This document shows, piece by piece, positions 41,985-50,453 of a DNA stretch of 64,000 bases. The stretch is from NCBI RefSeq assembly GCF_023534745.1, contig NZ_JAMHJQ010000001.1, positions 442,110 to 506,109 on the forward strand, given 5' to 3'. This stretch comes from Streptomyces sp. 35G-GA-8 (GTDB taxonomy: Bacteria > Actinomycetota > Actinomycetes > Streptomycetales > Streptomycetaceae). A program made the position numbers and the translations under genes. Positions within the stretch are counted from its first letter, which is position 1. Every line of letters starts with the position of its first letter. The notes beneath the pieces are model-generated. The model did not search any database and had not been told where the DNA came from. It saw only the letters and a list, made by a program, of their open reading frames with translations.

Positions 41985-42295
41985 GACGCCGCGCCCTTCT
42001 TGCCGTACTCCTCGGTGCGGCCGGGGCCCGTTCGGTCCCGGCGCCGCCCAAGTATCGGTCATGCCCGCTCGGCGGCCGGTCAGCGGGTACCGGGGCGGGT
42101 GCGCTCCTGGGCGAGCCGGGCCCGGGGCCCGCCCGCCGTTTCCGGTGGTTCGCGTCCTGCGAGGGGTTCGCGCCATGGATCCGCCTTCTGTCCCGGCCGC
42201 CCCGTTGCGGCTGGGGGGAGTTCTAGCCGGGCCCCTGGGGAGGCGTCAATACTTTGTCCGTACATTCTTACGAAGCGACGTAAGCGTCGGGTCCG
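41985..42295. other. 311-bp region between sugar-transport operon and gntR
   Basis: The interval should hold the transporter operon promoter and the gntR 3' end. On the minus strand TTGACG and TAGAAC are separated by 18 bases (within about 42222-42252), a plausible promoter. Directly upstream lie the motif at 42251-42265 and an inverted repeat CTTACG/CGTAAG with a 6-base spacer at 42267-42284, both candidate operators. No convincing coding sequence is visible. Confidence 0.5.
42251..42284. promoter_or_regulatory. candidate GntR operator and adjacent inverted repeat
   Basis: On the minus strand this reads ATGTACGGACAAAG, similar to TTGTCAGGACAAAC in the gntR/dehydrogenase gap at 43149-43162 (shared TGT..GGACAAA). 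Beside it CTTACG and CGTAAG form a perfect 6-bp inverted repeat. This fits a GntR/HutC-type regulator controlling both promoters. Confidence 0.45.
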
Positions 42296-43123
42296 TTACG
42301 GACGGACGAGCAGTTGGAACTCGAAGGAGTACCGCGAGGCACGGTAGATGTGCGAGCCGAACTCCACGGCCCGTCCGGTGTCGTCGAACGTGGTCCGCTC
42401 CATGGTGAGCAGCGGGGCCCCCGCGGGCTCGCCGAGCCGCTCGGACTCCTCCGCGGTGGCGGCCCGCGCCCCGACCGTCTGCCGGGCGCTGTGCAGGGTG
42501 ATCCCGGCGGAGCGCATCATCCGGTAGAGCCCGGTCGTCTCCAGACGCGCGGTGTCGCACTCGAACAGCCCGATCGGCAGATGGTTGCGCAGATACGCCA
42601 TCGGCTCGTCGTGCGCGTACCGCAGCCGTTCCACGAGCCGTACCTCCACGCCCTCGGCCACCCCCAGCGCGGCGGCGACCTCGGCCGTGGCCGGCACGAC
42701 GGTGTTGCGCAGCACCCGGGTGGCCGGGCGCTGGCCGGCCGCCTCCAGATCGTCGTAGAGGCTGCTCAGCTCCAGCGGGCGCTTGACCTGGCTGTGGACG
42801 ACCTGGGTGCCCACACCCCGGCGGCGCACCAGCAGCCCCTTGTCGACCAGGGACTGGATGGCCTGCCGGACGGTGGGCCGGGACAGTCCGAGCCGGCCCG
42901 CCAGCTCGATCTCATTGCCGAGCAGGCTGCCCGGCGCCAGTCCGCCCCGCTCGATGGCCGCCTCCAGCTGCTGCGCGAGCTGGAAGTAGAGCGGGACCGG
43001 GCTGGTGCGGTCGACGCTGAGCTGGAGCGGCGTGGCGTGATCCGCCGCCGGTCCGGGCGTCTCCTGGCCGGGTTGGGCTGATCTCGGCTGCTGGGGCACG
43101 GGGTGAGCGTAACCGCACGGCAT
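42296..43123 (-). CDS. GntR-family (HutC-type) transcriptional regulator
   Basis: Regulator of 275 residues. The winged HTH spans about residues 40-105: VPLYFQLAQQLEAAIERGGLAPGSLLGNEIELAGRLGLSRPTVRQAIQSLVDKGLLVRRRGVGTQV. The C-terminus is a UTRA/HutC ligand-binding domain (ERLRYAHDEPMAYLRNHLP ... SRYSFEFQLLVRP). Family members bind sugars, sugar phosphates or related effectors. I use the ATG at 43123; a GTG at 43099 is an alternative and neither has a clear ribosome binding site. It lies between the transporter operon and the divergent dehydrogenase gene, so it probably controls both. Confidence 0.9.
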   Translation of the reverse strand: MPCGYAHPVPQQPRSAQPGQETPGPAADHATPLQLSVDRTSPVPLYFQLAQQLEAAIERGGLAPGSLLGNEIELAGRLGLSRPTVRQAIQSLVDKGLLVRRRGVGTQVVHSQVKRPLELSSLYDDLEAAGQRPATRVLRNTVVPATAEVAAALGVAEGVEVRLVERLRYAHDEPMAYLRNHLPIGLFECDTARLETTGLYRMMRSAGITLHSARQTVGARAATAEESERLGEPAGAPLLTMERTTFDDTGRAVEFGSHIYRASRYSFEFQLLVRP

Positions 43124-43148
43124 GTTGACGGGAAGTCGATACGTTCGA

Positions 43149-43163
43149 TTGTCAGGACAAACG
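43149..43163. promoter_or_regulatory. inverted repeat in gntR/dehydrogenase gap
   Basis: TTGTC and GACAA arms flank AG (43149-43160), followed by AACG and a TTGACA -35-like hexamer at 43165-43170. The repeat sits between the divergent gntR and dehydrogenase genes and matches the candidate site upstream of the transporter operon. Confidence 0.5.
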
Positions 43164-43200
43164 CTTGACATGACGAGGGCCCCCCGGCCACCTTGGGGCC

Positions 43201-44211
43201 ATGCGCATCGCACTCATCGGAACCGGCCGTATCGGCACCTTTCACGCGGATGTACTCAGCCGCCATCGCGACGTCGGCTCGCTGGTGGTCGCGGACACCG
43301 ACTCGGCCCGCGCGGCGCAGGTCGCCGAACGTACGGGAGCGACCGCCGCCCCCTCCGTCGAGGCGGTCTTCTCCTCGGGCGCGGACGCGGTGGTGATCGC
43401 CTCGGCCACCTCCTCGCACGCCGATCTGATCAGCCGCGCCGCCCGGGCCGGGCTCCCCGCCTTCTGCGAGAAGCCGATCGCCCTGGACCTGCCGGGGACG
43501 CTGGGCGCGCTGCGCGCGGTGGAGTCGGCGGGCACGGTGCTCCAGCTGGGCTTCATGCGCCGCTTCGACGCGGGGTACGGCGCGGCGCGCGAGCTCGTAC
43601 GGTCGGGCCGGCTCGGCCGGCTGCACACCGTACGGGCGATCACCTCCGACCCGGCGCCGCCGCCCGCCGCGTATCTGCCGCTCTCCGGCGGCCTGTACCG
43701 CGACTGTCTGGTGCATGACTTCGACATCCTGCGCTGGGTGACCGGACGCGAGGTGGTGGAGGTGTACGCGACGGGTTCGGACGCGGGTCCCGCCATGTTC
43801 CGCGAGGCCGGCGACGTGGACACCGCCGCCGCGGTCCTCACCCTGGACGACGGGACACTCGCGACCGCCACGGCCACCCGCTGCAACGGCGCGGGCTATG
43901 ACGTACGGATGGAACTGGCGGGCGAACTGGACCAGTTCGCGGTCGGACTGGACGACCGTACGCCGATCACCTCGACCGAGCCGAAGGGCCCGCCGCCCTC
44001 CGACAACCCGTGGCCCGGCTTCCTTGAGCGGTTCGCCCCGGCGTACGAGGCCGAGCTGGACGCCTTCGTCCAGGTCGTCTCCGGCGAGCTGGAGAATCCG
44101 TGCGACGGCCGGGAGGCGCTGCACGCGCTGCGGATCGCGGAGGCGTGCGAGCGGTCCCGTCGCGAGAGACGCCCGGTCCCGCTGTCGGAGATCCCCGCCC
44201 AGGACGACTGA
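43201..44211 (+). CDS. Gfo/Idh/MocA-family dehydrogenase (inositol 2-dehydrogenase-like)
   Basis: NAD(P)-dependent dehydrogenase of 336 residues. The Rossmann start IALIGTGRIGTFHADVL is at residues 3-19, the conserved EKPIALD at about 97-103 carries the catalytic Lys, and HDFDILRWVTGREVVEV supplies the Asp/His pair. These features match IolG-type inositol dehydrogenases and related sugar oxidases. It is divergent from the GntR regulator and adjoins the monosaccharide ABC transporter, suggesting inositol or a similar polyol/sugar enters through that transporter and is oxidised here; the substrate is inferred. Confidence 0.9.
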   Translation: MRIALIGTGRIGTFHADVLSRHRDVGSLVVADTDSARAAQVAERTGATAAPSVEAVFSSGADAVVIASATSSHADLISRAARAGLPAFCEKPIALDLPGTLGALRAVESAGTVLQLGFMRRFDAGYGAARELVRSGRLGRLHTVRAITSDPAPPPAAYLPLSGGLYRDCLVHDFDILRWVTGREVVEVYATGSDAGPAMFREAGDVDTAAAVLTLDDGTLATATATRCNGAGYDVRMELAGELDQFAVGLDDRTPITSTEPKGPPPSDNPWPGFLERFAPAYEAELDAFVQVVSGELENPCDGREALHALRIAEACERSRRERRPVPLSEIPAQDD

Positions 44212-44229
44212 GCGGGGAGCCCACCGTCC

Positions 44230-45423
44230 CTACCAGCGCACCGGCAGCCTCCGCACGCCGCGGATCAGCAGTCCTGGCATCCAGTCGTACGGGCCCGCGG
44301 CCGGGTCGAGCGCCAGGTCCGGGCAGCGCTCCAGCAGCGTACGGATGGCGATCCTGCCCTCCAGCCGGGCGAGCGGCGCGCCCATGCAGAAGTGGATGCC
44401 ATGGCCGAAGGCGAGATGGCTCTGGCCGCGGCCGGGAGTGGTGGAGCGACGGATGTCGAAGGTGTCCGGATCGGGGAAGCGGACCGGGTCGCGGTCCACG
44501 GAGGCCAGGGAGACCAGAACCGTCTCACGCGCCGGGATCACCGTGTCGCCATAGGTGACCGGCTCGGCGGTGAACCGTACGGTGCTGGTCTCCACCGGCC
44601 CCTCGAACCGCAACGTCTCCTCGATCGCCCCGTCGAGCAGGCCGAAATCGGCCCGTAGAGCGGCCAGTTGACCGGGGTGGTCGAGCAGCGTGCGCACCGC
44701 GTTCGCGATCAGATTGACGGTCGTCTCATGTCCGGCGATCAGCAGGACATAGGCCCAGGCGCGCAGTTCGGCCGCGGACAGCCGGTCGCCGTCCTCCGCA
44801 CGGGTGCGCAGCAGGGTGGAGAGCAGATCATCGCGGGGCGCGGAGGCGCGCTTGTCCTCGATGAGCGCGTCGAGATACGCGCAGAGCGCGACGGTGTTGT
44901 CGCCCGCGGCGGTGGGTGTGGTCGGCGCGACGATCTCGTTCGTCCAGGCCCGGAAGGAGTCACGGTCCGCGTGCGGCACTCCGAGCAGTTCGGAGATGAC
45001 GGTGATGGGCAGCGGGAAGGCCAAGGCGTCGACCAGATCACCCTGACCCGCCGGGATCATGGCGTCCAGCAGGTCATCGGTGATCTGCTGGACGCGCGGG
45101 CGCAGCTTCTCCACCCGGCGCGGGGTGAATTCGGGGGCGACCAGCTTCCGCAGCCTGGTGTGGTCCGGCGGGTCGAGGGTCAGTACGTGCGGGCCCATGA
45201 CCGCCTCGTCGGTCGACCCGTATCCCATGATGTCGAGCGACTTCGACAGCCGGGGATCGGCGAGGGCGAAGCGGCCCTCCTCGTAACCGACGATCAGCCA
45301 GAAGCGGTGGCCGTCCGGCATCCGTATCTCGTGGACGGGGCCGGTCTCGCGCATCTTCTCGTAGTACGGATAGGGATTGACGTTGAAGTCCGGTCCGTAA
45401 TCTGCCAGTTCGATAGCCGCCAT
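44230..45423 (-). CDS. cytochrome P450
   Basis: Soluble bacterial P450 of 397 residues. The heme-ligand loop FGHGIHFCMGAPLARLEG places the axial Cys near residue 346. The I-helix oxygen-activation motif is LLIAGHETTVNLIANA, and the K-helix ExxR is EETLRF. LTLDPPDHTRLRKLVAPEFTPRR is the usual C-helix heme contact. It needs ferredoxin partners, none of which is adjacent. The start lies four bases after the response-regulator stop, so the gene is almost certainly co-transcribed with the two-component pair. Substrate unknown. Confidence 0.93.
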   Translation of the reverse strand: MAAIELADYGPDFNVNPYPYYEKMRETGPVHEIRMPDGHRFWLIVGYEEGRFALADPRLSKSLDIMGYGSTDEAVMGPHVLTLDPPDHTRLRKLVAPEFTPRRVEKLRPRVQQITDDLLDAMIPAGQGDLVDALAFPLPITVISELLGVPHADRDSFRAWTNEIVAPTTPTAAGDNTVALCAYLDALIEDKRASAPRDDLLSTLLRTRAEDGDRLSAAELRAWAYVLLIAGHETTVNLIANAVRTLLDHPGQLAALRADFGLLDGAIEETLRFEGPVETSTVRFTAEPVTYGDTVIPARETVLVSLASVDRDPVRFPDPDTFDIRRSTTPGRGQSHLAFGHGIHFCMGAPLARLEGRIAIRTLLERCPDLALDPAAGPYDWMPGLLIRGVRRLPVRW

Positions 45424-45427
45424 CGCA

Positions 45428-46117
45428 TCAGCGTACGTCGCCGTTCCGGGCGCCCTCCGCCTCCGTGGCCGGATCGGCGTCATGCACCAACAGGGCGATC
45501 TGGACACGGTTGTTGAGACCGAGTTTGGCCAGAATGCGGGAGACATGGGCCTTGACGGTGGGGACGCTCATATAGAGCCCGGCGGCGATCTCGGCGTTGG
45601 ACTGGCCGCGGCCCACGGCGAGCGCGACCTCCCGCTCGCGCTCGGCGAGAGAGCCGAGCCGGTCCGACGCGGTGTCCCTCCGGGTGCCGGTGGTCGCTCC
45701 CGCCACATGGGTCATGAGCTGGCGGGTAACGGCCGGTGACAGCACCGGATCCCCGGCCGCCACCCGCCGCACGGCGGCGACGATCTCGGCGGGCGGGGTG
45801 TCCTTGAGAACGAACCCGGCCGCTCCCGCGCGCATCGCCCGCAGCACCTGTTCATCCGCGTGGAACGTGGTCAGTATCAGCACCTCCGGGGCGCCCGGGC
45901 GGCGGCGCAGCGTCTCCGTGGCGGTCAGACCGTCCACCCCGGGCATCCGGATGTCCATCAGCACCACATCGGGCGCGGTCCGCTCGATCAGCGCCGGGAC
46001 CTCGGCGCCGTCGGCGGCCTCCCCGACGATCTCGATGTCGTCGGCGCCGCCGAGCATGAAGGTCAGTCCCGTGCGGACAAGGGGGTCGTCGTCGACGATG
46101 ATCAGCCGGATACTCAT
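45428..46117 (-). CDS. NarL/FixJ-family response regulator
   Basis: Response regulator of 229 residues. The receiver domain has the acidic pocket DDD at residues 9-11, the phospho-acceptor D55 in VLMDIRMPG, and the conserved Lys in FVLKDTPP. The C-terminal LuxR-type HTH is LAEREREVALAVGRGQSNAEIAAGLYMSVPTVKAHVSRILAKL. It overlaps the sensor kinase stop by four bases and precedes the P450 gene by four bases. It probably activates its own operon or distant targets; no binding site is assigned. Confidence 0.93.
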   Translation of the reverse strand: MSIRLIIVDDDPLVRTGLTFMLGGADDIEIVGEAADGAEVPALIERTAPDVVLMDIRMPGVDGLTATETLRRRPGAPEVLILTTFHADEQVLRAMRAGAAGFVLKDTPPAEIVAAVRRVAAGDPVLSPAVTRQLMTHVAGATTGTRRDTASDRLGSLAEREREVALAVGRGQSNAEIAAGLYMSVPTVKAHVSRILAKLGLNNRVQIALLVHDADPATEAEGARNGDVR

Positions 46118-47337
46118 GCGGCCCACGGTAGCCAAGCGCGGACGGCGAATCCGCCGTCGCCGGTGGCTCCGTGCTCGAACCGGCCGCCGGCCAGCAGCGC
46201 GCGCTCGGTCAGCCCGATCAGCCCCTGGCCGGAACCCGGCACCTTCGGGACCTCACCCCGCGGCGCGTGGTTGCGCACCTCGACGGTGAGCCCGTCCCCC
46301 GGTCCCCCGGTCACCTCGACGGTGGCCTCCGTGCCCGGCGCGTGTTTACGGGCGTTGGTCAGGCCCTCCTGGGCGATGCGGTAGGCGGTACGGCCCGTGG
46401 CGGCCGGCACCGCCGACGGGTCGTCGACCCGGCTGTCCAGGGTCACCCTCATCCCGGCCTCACGCGACTCGGCGACCAGTGCGTCCAGGGTGGCCAAGGT
46501 GGGCTGCGGCCGGTCGCCCTCGTCACCGGGCGCCCGCAGCACCCCGATGATCATGCGCAGATCCTGGAGCGCGTCGTGCGCGCTGTCCCGGATCACCCCG
46601 GCGGCCCTGGCCACCTCGGGCGGCGGCGCGTCCGGCCGGTACTCCAGAGCGCCCGCGTGGACGCTGAGCAGCGTCAGCCGGTGCGCGAGCACATCGTGCA
46701 TCTCCCGCGCGATGGCCTCCCGGGCGAGCCGCTGCGCCTGCTCCGCCCGCAGCTCGGCCTCGGCCTCCGCCCGCGTCGCCCGCTCGCGCAACGCGACGAC
46801 CAGCTGGCGCCTGGCCCGTACGAGCATGCCCCAGCCGGTGACCATCAGAATCAGCACGACGGTCGCGACCATCCCGGTCGTCAGGGACGTACTCGGATCG
46901 GGCCGGATCCACGCCTGTAGGCACCCGGCCACCAGAGACAGCCCGCCGACGGCCGCGACGATCCGGAACGGCCGGTGCACGGCCACGCAGAAGAGCGCCA
47001 CGACTGTGGCCCCGCCGGTGACCGGCGCCACCGTGCTCACCACGCCGAGCACGAGCGCGAGCGCCACGGGCCAGCGGCGCCGCGCCCACAGCGCGCAGCA
47101 GGCCAGCACGCCCACGACCATGTCGACGAAGACGATGTTGTCGGAGTTGCCGGCCTTCTCACTGGCCTCCACGGCAATCAGCCCGATGCCGGCGGCGACG
47201 AGAAACATCAGGGTGTCGATGATCCAGTCGCGCACGGTCCGCCGCGGCCGGGCCCTGCCGCGGTCGCCGGGCAGCTCGGGGCCTCGTGGGTCGATCATCT
47301 CCGAGGGGAGCAGCCAGGGATAGTCCGTGCGTGTCAT
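46114..47337 (-). CDS. sensor histidine kinase (HPK7/NarX-LiaS type)
   Basis: Membrane histidine kinase of 407 residues. Several hydrophobic segments lie between about residues 38 and 175 (for example WIIDTLMFLVAAGIGLIAV, VVGVLACCALW, TGMVATVVLILMVTGWGMLV) with little extracellular sequence, pointing to an intramembrane-sensing type. A coiled region leads to the HisKA_3 dimerisation box REMHDVLAHRLTLLSVHAGALEY with phospho-His near residue 214. The HATPase domain includes NARKHAPGTEATVEV and GSGQGLIGLTERA. It pairs with the response regulator encoded immediately downstream. Its leader region holds the unusual inverted-repeat element. Confidence 0.92.
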   Translation of the reverse strand: MTRTDYPWLLPSEMIDPRGPELPGDRGRARPRRTVRDWIIDTLMFLVAAGIGLIAVEASEKAGNSDNIVFVDMVVGVLACCALWARRRWPVALALVLGVVSTVAPVTGGATVVALFCVAVHRPFRIVAAVGGLSLVAGCLQAWIRPDPSTSLTTGMVATVVLILMVTGWGMLVRARRQLVVALRERATRAEAEAELRAEQAQRLAREAIAREMHDVLAHRLTLLSVHAGALEYRPDAPPPEVARAAGVIRDSAHDALQDLRMIIGVLRAPGDEGDRPQPTLATLDALVAESREAGMRVTLDSRVDDPSAVPAATGRTAYRIAQEGLTNARKHAPGTEATVEVTGGPGDGLTVEVRNHAPRGEVPKVPGSGQGLIGLTERALLAGGRFEHGATGDGGFAVRAWLPWAA

Positions 47338-47494
47338 ATCGACAAAGTTACGCAGCGGATCCCGGTGCGGGGTCCGTCGGCGGCCTGGAAGCTACCAAAG
47401 TCACGAGGCAGTGAACGTTCGTCTGGGTGCGGTGCGTTTTGGCTGGGGCCGGTTTTCGTGTGCGGGTTGTTGCCGGGGTGCGCTCCGGGGTCGC

Positions 47495-47587
47495 ATCCGG
47501 GACTGCATGATTTACGGCGCGCAGCTGCCCAGACGATGGTTCGGGCGTTCGCGCGCCACAAATCACGCTCTACGTCCCGGACACGAC
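47495..47587. repeat. inverted-repeat element, left arm
   Basis: The 65-bp core 47505-47569 matches the reverse complement of 47764-47828 at 61 of 65 positions. Similarity extends weakly outward to TCCGG-containing flanks (about 93 bp in all). Within the arm, GCATGATTTACGGCGCG and CGCGCCACAAATCACGC form a 17-bp imperfect stem enclosing a second small stem GCCC/GGGC. On the minus strand, in the direction of the histidine kinase, the three mismatches become G-U pairs. Confidence 0.85.
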
Positions 47588-47638
47588 CCCTGCGCGCCCC
47601 CCTTCACCACCCGTCACCGACGAGGCGTCCGTGCGCGA

Positions 47639-47683
47639 GGGTGGGCGGGGGAGGCGGCGGCACCCTCCCGCACCAGCCCACCC
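47639..47683. repeat. GC-rich hairpin in the spacer of the element
   Basis: GGGTGGGC (47639-47646) pairs with GCCCACCC (47676-47683), enclosing a GGGAGG/CCCTCCC stem. It sits between the two inverted-repeat arms and is followed by a run of seven G. It could act as a terminator or be part of the element. Confidence 0.6.
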
Positions 47684-47745
47684 ACCCCGGCCGGGCGGAG
47701 CTTGGTGGCGACCACCGGGGGGGAGGGGGTCGGGGTCGTAGGAGG

Positions 47746-47838
47746 TGCGTGTCCGGACACTAAAGCGTGATTTGTGGCGCGCGGACGCCCGAACCATCGT
47801 CTGGGCAGGATCGCGCCGTAAATCATGCCGTCCGGACA
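47746..47838. repeat. inverted-repeat element, right arm
   Basis: Core 47764-47828 mirrors the left arm. A perfect TGTCCGGACA palindrome borders the inner end (47750-47759) and a CGTCCGGACAT-like copy borders the outer end. The arm lies 76 bases past the allantoicase stop on the minus strand and forms the same imperfect hairpin as the left arm. Confidence 0.85.
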
Positions 47839-47914
47839 TGTACCTCCGGAGGCCCCGGCCCCCGGCAGACGAACACGCAACCGCAACCACAGCGCACCGC
47901 ACCCCGCCCCGTAC

Positions 47915-49009
47915 CTACCGCTCCCCCAACCGACCCGCTCCCCCCTCCGTCAACCCCCCGAACACCCGCAACCGCGAAATCCCCCCGTCCGGAAAAATGT
48001 CCAGCCGCACATCCGTCGCCACCACCGCCGCCTCCAGCACGAACCGGTGGTTCGTATCCGGCTGCAGCCTCGTCCGCGGCAGGATCACCGTCCACGCCCC
48101 CGTCGCCCCGTCCCGTACCGACAGCGTCGCCCACCCCGCCGCGTTCCCCTTCAGATACGCCGTGTCGATCTCGACCGCGCGGATCTCCGCCTGCTCCACC
48201 AGGCGGTAGCGGATCCAGTCGTTCCCCTTGTCCCGGCGGCGCCGGGTCTCCCAGCCGTCGTCCATCTTGTGGGAGCGGCCCGGCCGGATGGTGTTCGTGG
48301 CGGGCGAGTAGAAGCGGTCGGAGGCGTCCTCCACCCGGCCGCCGTTCTCCAGCGCGACGAGGTCGAACGTACCGAGGGCACCGAGCCACACCGGGTCGGG
48401 CGCGACCTCGCCGTGGACGCGGAGACGGGCGATCCCGCCGTCGGGATGCTGGTTCAGCCGCAGATGGGTGAAGCGCTGTTCCACGTCGACCGCGAAGCCG
48501 TTCGCGGCGTGGCCGCCGATGGCCGTACGGGGCACCAGGACCGTCCACTTCACGCCGTCGCCGAGCAGTTCCTCCGGTGACGGGGCGCCCGGCAGCGAGG
48601 TGGCCTCCACCGAGACCGCACGGGGGTAGTTGCCCCGGAAGTGGGCGGTGTCGACGACGATCCCCCGGATCACCCCTGGCGCGCCGAGCCTGATCAGTGC
48701 CCAGTCGTGGTCCTCGTCGGCGGGGTGCGGACGGTCGGCGTCGGTGCCGCGGCGGCGGCGGGTTTCCCAGCCGTCCATGATCTTGCCCTTGTGCCCGAAC
48801 CGCTCCGGGTCGAACTCCGCCGCTCCGGGCTTCAGCAGGTTCTCGCGGTCGGCGAAGAACTCGTCGTTGGCGGCGATGACCCCGGCCCCGAGCCGGCGGT
48901 CGGCGAGATCGGCGAGGCGGGCGAAGGGGAAGTCGGTGGTGCGGTAGTCGGCGTACGGGTCGCCGCCGGCGTACGGGCGGGCGTCACCGGTGAACAGGGC
49001 TTCGGGCAC
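47915..49009 (-). CDS. alc: allantoicase
   Basis: Allantoate amidinohydrolase of 364 residues that splits allantoate to ureidoglycolate and urea. It has the family's two tandem jelly-roll repeats; the diagnostic segment KIMDGWETRRRR is at about residues 75-86 and is repeated as KMDDGWETRRRR near 248-259. LRLNQHPDGGIARLRVHGE and its counterpart DIFPDGGISRLRVFG mark the repeat ends. GTG start; the allantoinase stop lies two bases upstream, so the two genes form one operon. Glyoxylate produced downstream feeds the malate synthase encoded nearby. Confidence 0.95.
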   Translation of the reverse strand: MPEALFTGDARPYAGGDPYADYRTTDFPFARLADLADRRLGAGVIAANDEFFADRENLLKPGAAEFDPERFGHKGKIMDGWETRRRRGTDADRPHPADEDHDWALIRLGAPGVIRGIVVDTAHFRGNYPRAVSVEATSLPGAPSPEELLGDGVKWTVLVPRTAIGGHAANGFAVDVEQRFTHLRLNQHPDGGIARLRVHGEVAPDPVWLGALGTFDLVALENGGRVEDASDRFYSPATNTIRPGRSHKMDDGWETRRRRDKGNDWIRYRLVEQAEIRAVEIDTAYLKGNAAGWATLSVRDGATGAWTVILPRTRLQPDTNHRFVLEAAVVATDVRLDIFPDGGISRLRVFGGLTEGGAGRLGER

Positions 49010-49011
49010 GG

Positions 49012-50346
49012 TCAGTTGTTCCTTTCGAGCAGTCGGCCGATGGGTTCCGTGAACGCGCCGTCATAGATCCGGGTGCCGCGCAGCCAGGTCGACGCGACCA
49101 CGCCGTGGAGCGTCCTGCCCGCGTACGCCGTCACCTGGTTGCGGTGGTGGAGGCGGGCCGGGTCGACGGTGAAGGTCGCCTCGGGCGCGAGGACCGTGAA
49201 GTCGGCGTCGCGTCCCGATTCGATGGCGCCCTTGCGGGTCAGTCCGGCGAGCGCGGCGGGGGCCGTGGACATCCAGCGGGCGACGTCCTCCAGCGGCAGG
49301 CCGCGTCGGCGGGCCTCGGTCCAGATCGCGGGCAGGCCCAGTTGGAGCGAGGAGATACCGCCCCAGGCGGTCGCGAAATCGGGGGTCTTGAGATCGGTGG
49401 TGCAGGGCGAGTGGTCGGAGACGACGCAGTCGATGGTGCCGTCGGTGAGGGCCCCCCAGAGCGCGTCCTGGTTCGCGGCCTCGCGGATCGGCGGGCAGCA
49501 CTTGAACTCCGTTGCCCCGTCGGGGACTTCCTCGGCGGTGAGGGTCAGGAAGTGCGGACACGACTCGACGGTGATCCGTACGCCGTCCCGCTTGGCCTCG
49601 GCGATCAGCGGCAGGGCCTCGGCCGACGACAGATGCAGTACGTGGACCCGGGCGTCGAACCGCCGGGCCTGGGTGATCAGGCTCGTGATCGCCGTGTTCT
49701 CGGCGGCGCGCGGCCGGGACGCCAGGAAGTCGGCGTAGGCGGGGCCGCTTCGGCGGGGCGCGGCCGCCAGTTCACGGGGGTCCTCGGCGTGCACGATCAG
49801 CAGCCCGCCGAAGCCGGTGATCTCGGCGAGCGAGCGGCTGAGTTGTTCCTGGTCGAGCTCGGGGAACTCATCGACTCCGGAGGGCGACAGGAAACTCTTG
49901 AAACCGAAGACCCCGGCGTCGTGCAGTGGGCGCAGGTCCTTGACGTTGTCCGGGACGGCGCCGCCCCAGAAGCCGACGTCGACATGGGCCTTCGGCCGGG
50001 CCACCGCGCGCTTGGTGCGCAGATGGGCGGCCGTGGTGGTGGGCGGCAGGGAGTTCAGCGGCATGTCGAGGAGCGTGGTGATCCCGCCGGCCGCCGCCGC
50101 GCGGGTGGCGGTCCAGAAGCCTTCCCACGCGGTGCGCCCCGGGTCGTTCACATGGACGTGGGTGTCGACGAGGCCGGGGAGCACGGCGTCGTCCCCGGCA
50201 TCCTCCAGCCGGGCGCCGGGCGGCACCTCCGCGTCGTACGGCAGGACGGCCGCGATCCGTCCGTCGGCGACGGCGACCGAGGCCGCCCGCGCCCCCTCGG
50301 GGGTGATGACGCGCGTCGAGCGCAGTACCAGGCTCACATCGGACAC
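49012..50346 (-). CDS. allB: allantoinase
   Basis: Amidohydrolase of 444 residues that opens the allantoin ring to allantoate. The binuclear metal ligands are visible: [11 protein letters not shown] (H63, H65), the carboxylatable Lys in [11 protein letters not shown] (K150), VHAEDP, HVLHLSS and [22 protein letters not shown] is typical of allantoinases. GTG start with GAGGGG five bases upstream. It is cotranscribed with allantoicase and divergent from the IclR regulator; a 17-bp inverted repeat just upstream of its start is a candidate operator. Confidence 0.95.
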   Translation of the reverse strand: MSDVSLVLRSTRVITPEGARAASVAVADGRIAAVLPYDAEVPPGARLEDAGDDAVLPGLVDTHVHVNDPGRTAWEGFWTATRAAAAGGITTLLDMPLNSLPPTTTAAHLRTKRAVARPKAHVDVGFWGGAVPDNVKDLRPLHDAGVFGFKSFLSPSGVDEFPELDQEQLSRSLAEITGFGGLLIVHAEDPRELAAAPRRSGPAYADFLASRPRAAENTAITSLITQARRFDARVHVLHLSSAEALPLIAEAKRDGVRITVESCPHFLTLTAEEVPDGATEFKCCPPIREAANQDALWGALTDGTIDCVVSDHSPCTTDLKTPDFATAWGGISSLQLGLPAIWTEARRRGLPLEDVARWMSTAPAALAGLTRKGAIESGRDADFTVLAPEATFTVDPARLHHRNQVTAYAGRTLHGVVASTWLRGTRIYDGAFTEPIGRLLERNN

Positions 50347-50368
50347 CGGTGCCCCTCACTGAGCGAAA

Positions 50369-50385
50369 TTCAACGAACTGTTGAA
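50369..50385. promoter_or_regulatory. candidate AllR operator upstream of allB
   Basis: TTCAAC and GTTGAA arms flank GAACT. The site lies 23-39 bases before the allantoinase start codon. A closely similar 17-bp sequence is present upstream of malate synthase at 52616-52632, and both genes belong to the same pathway. Confidence 0.55.
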
Positions 50386-50435
50386 GGAGTCTTCACTCCG
50401 GACCCTGGCGAGTCAAGACCGGACCGCGCTTGATT

Positions 50436-50453
50436 GTTTCCACAGAGTGAAAC
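50436..50453. promoter_or_regulatory. inverted repeat in allR/allB gap
   Basis: GTTTC and GAAAC arms flank 8 bases. The repeat lies about 16 bases upstream of a TAGAAT -10-like hexamer (50469-50474) for the IclR gene, so it could act in its regulation. It is weaker than the repeat at 50369-50385. Confidence 0.35.

Larger units (their letters stand above)
47338..47914. other. 577-bp intergenic region carrying a composite inverted-repeat element
   Basis: The interval lies between the allantoicase stop and the histidine kinase start, both on the minus strand, so it holds an allantoicase terminator and the kinase promoter. Most of it is taken up by two inverted copies of a ~65-93-bp imperfect palindrome and a GC-rich spacer with its own hairpin (47639-47683). 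Mirrored short open frames in the arms are by-products of the symmetry; I find no convincing gene. Confidence 0.7.

Noticed and set aside
42177-42260. Small gene in the region between sugar-transport operon and gntR
   Set aside because: Frames here are short, Arg-rich and without ribosome binding sites; promoter and operator sequence explain the region better.
47334-47561. Short mirrored frames in the inverted repeats (starting MICGARTPEPSSGQ or MIYGA)
   Set aside because: The two copies arise because the repeat is inverted and palindromic. They lack ribosome binding sites and conserved lengths, so I do not treat them as genes.
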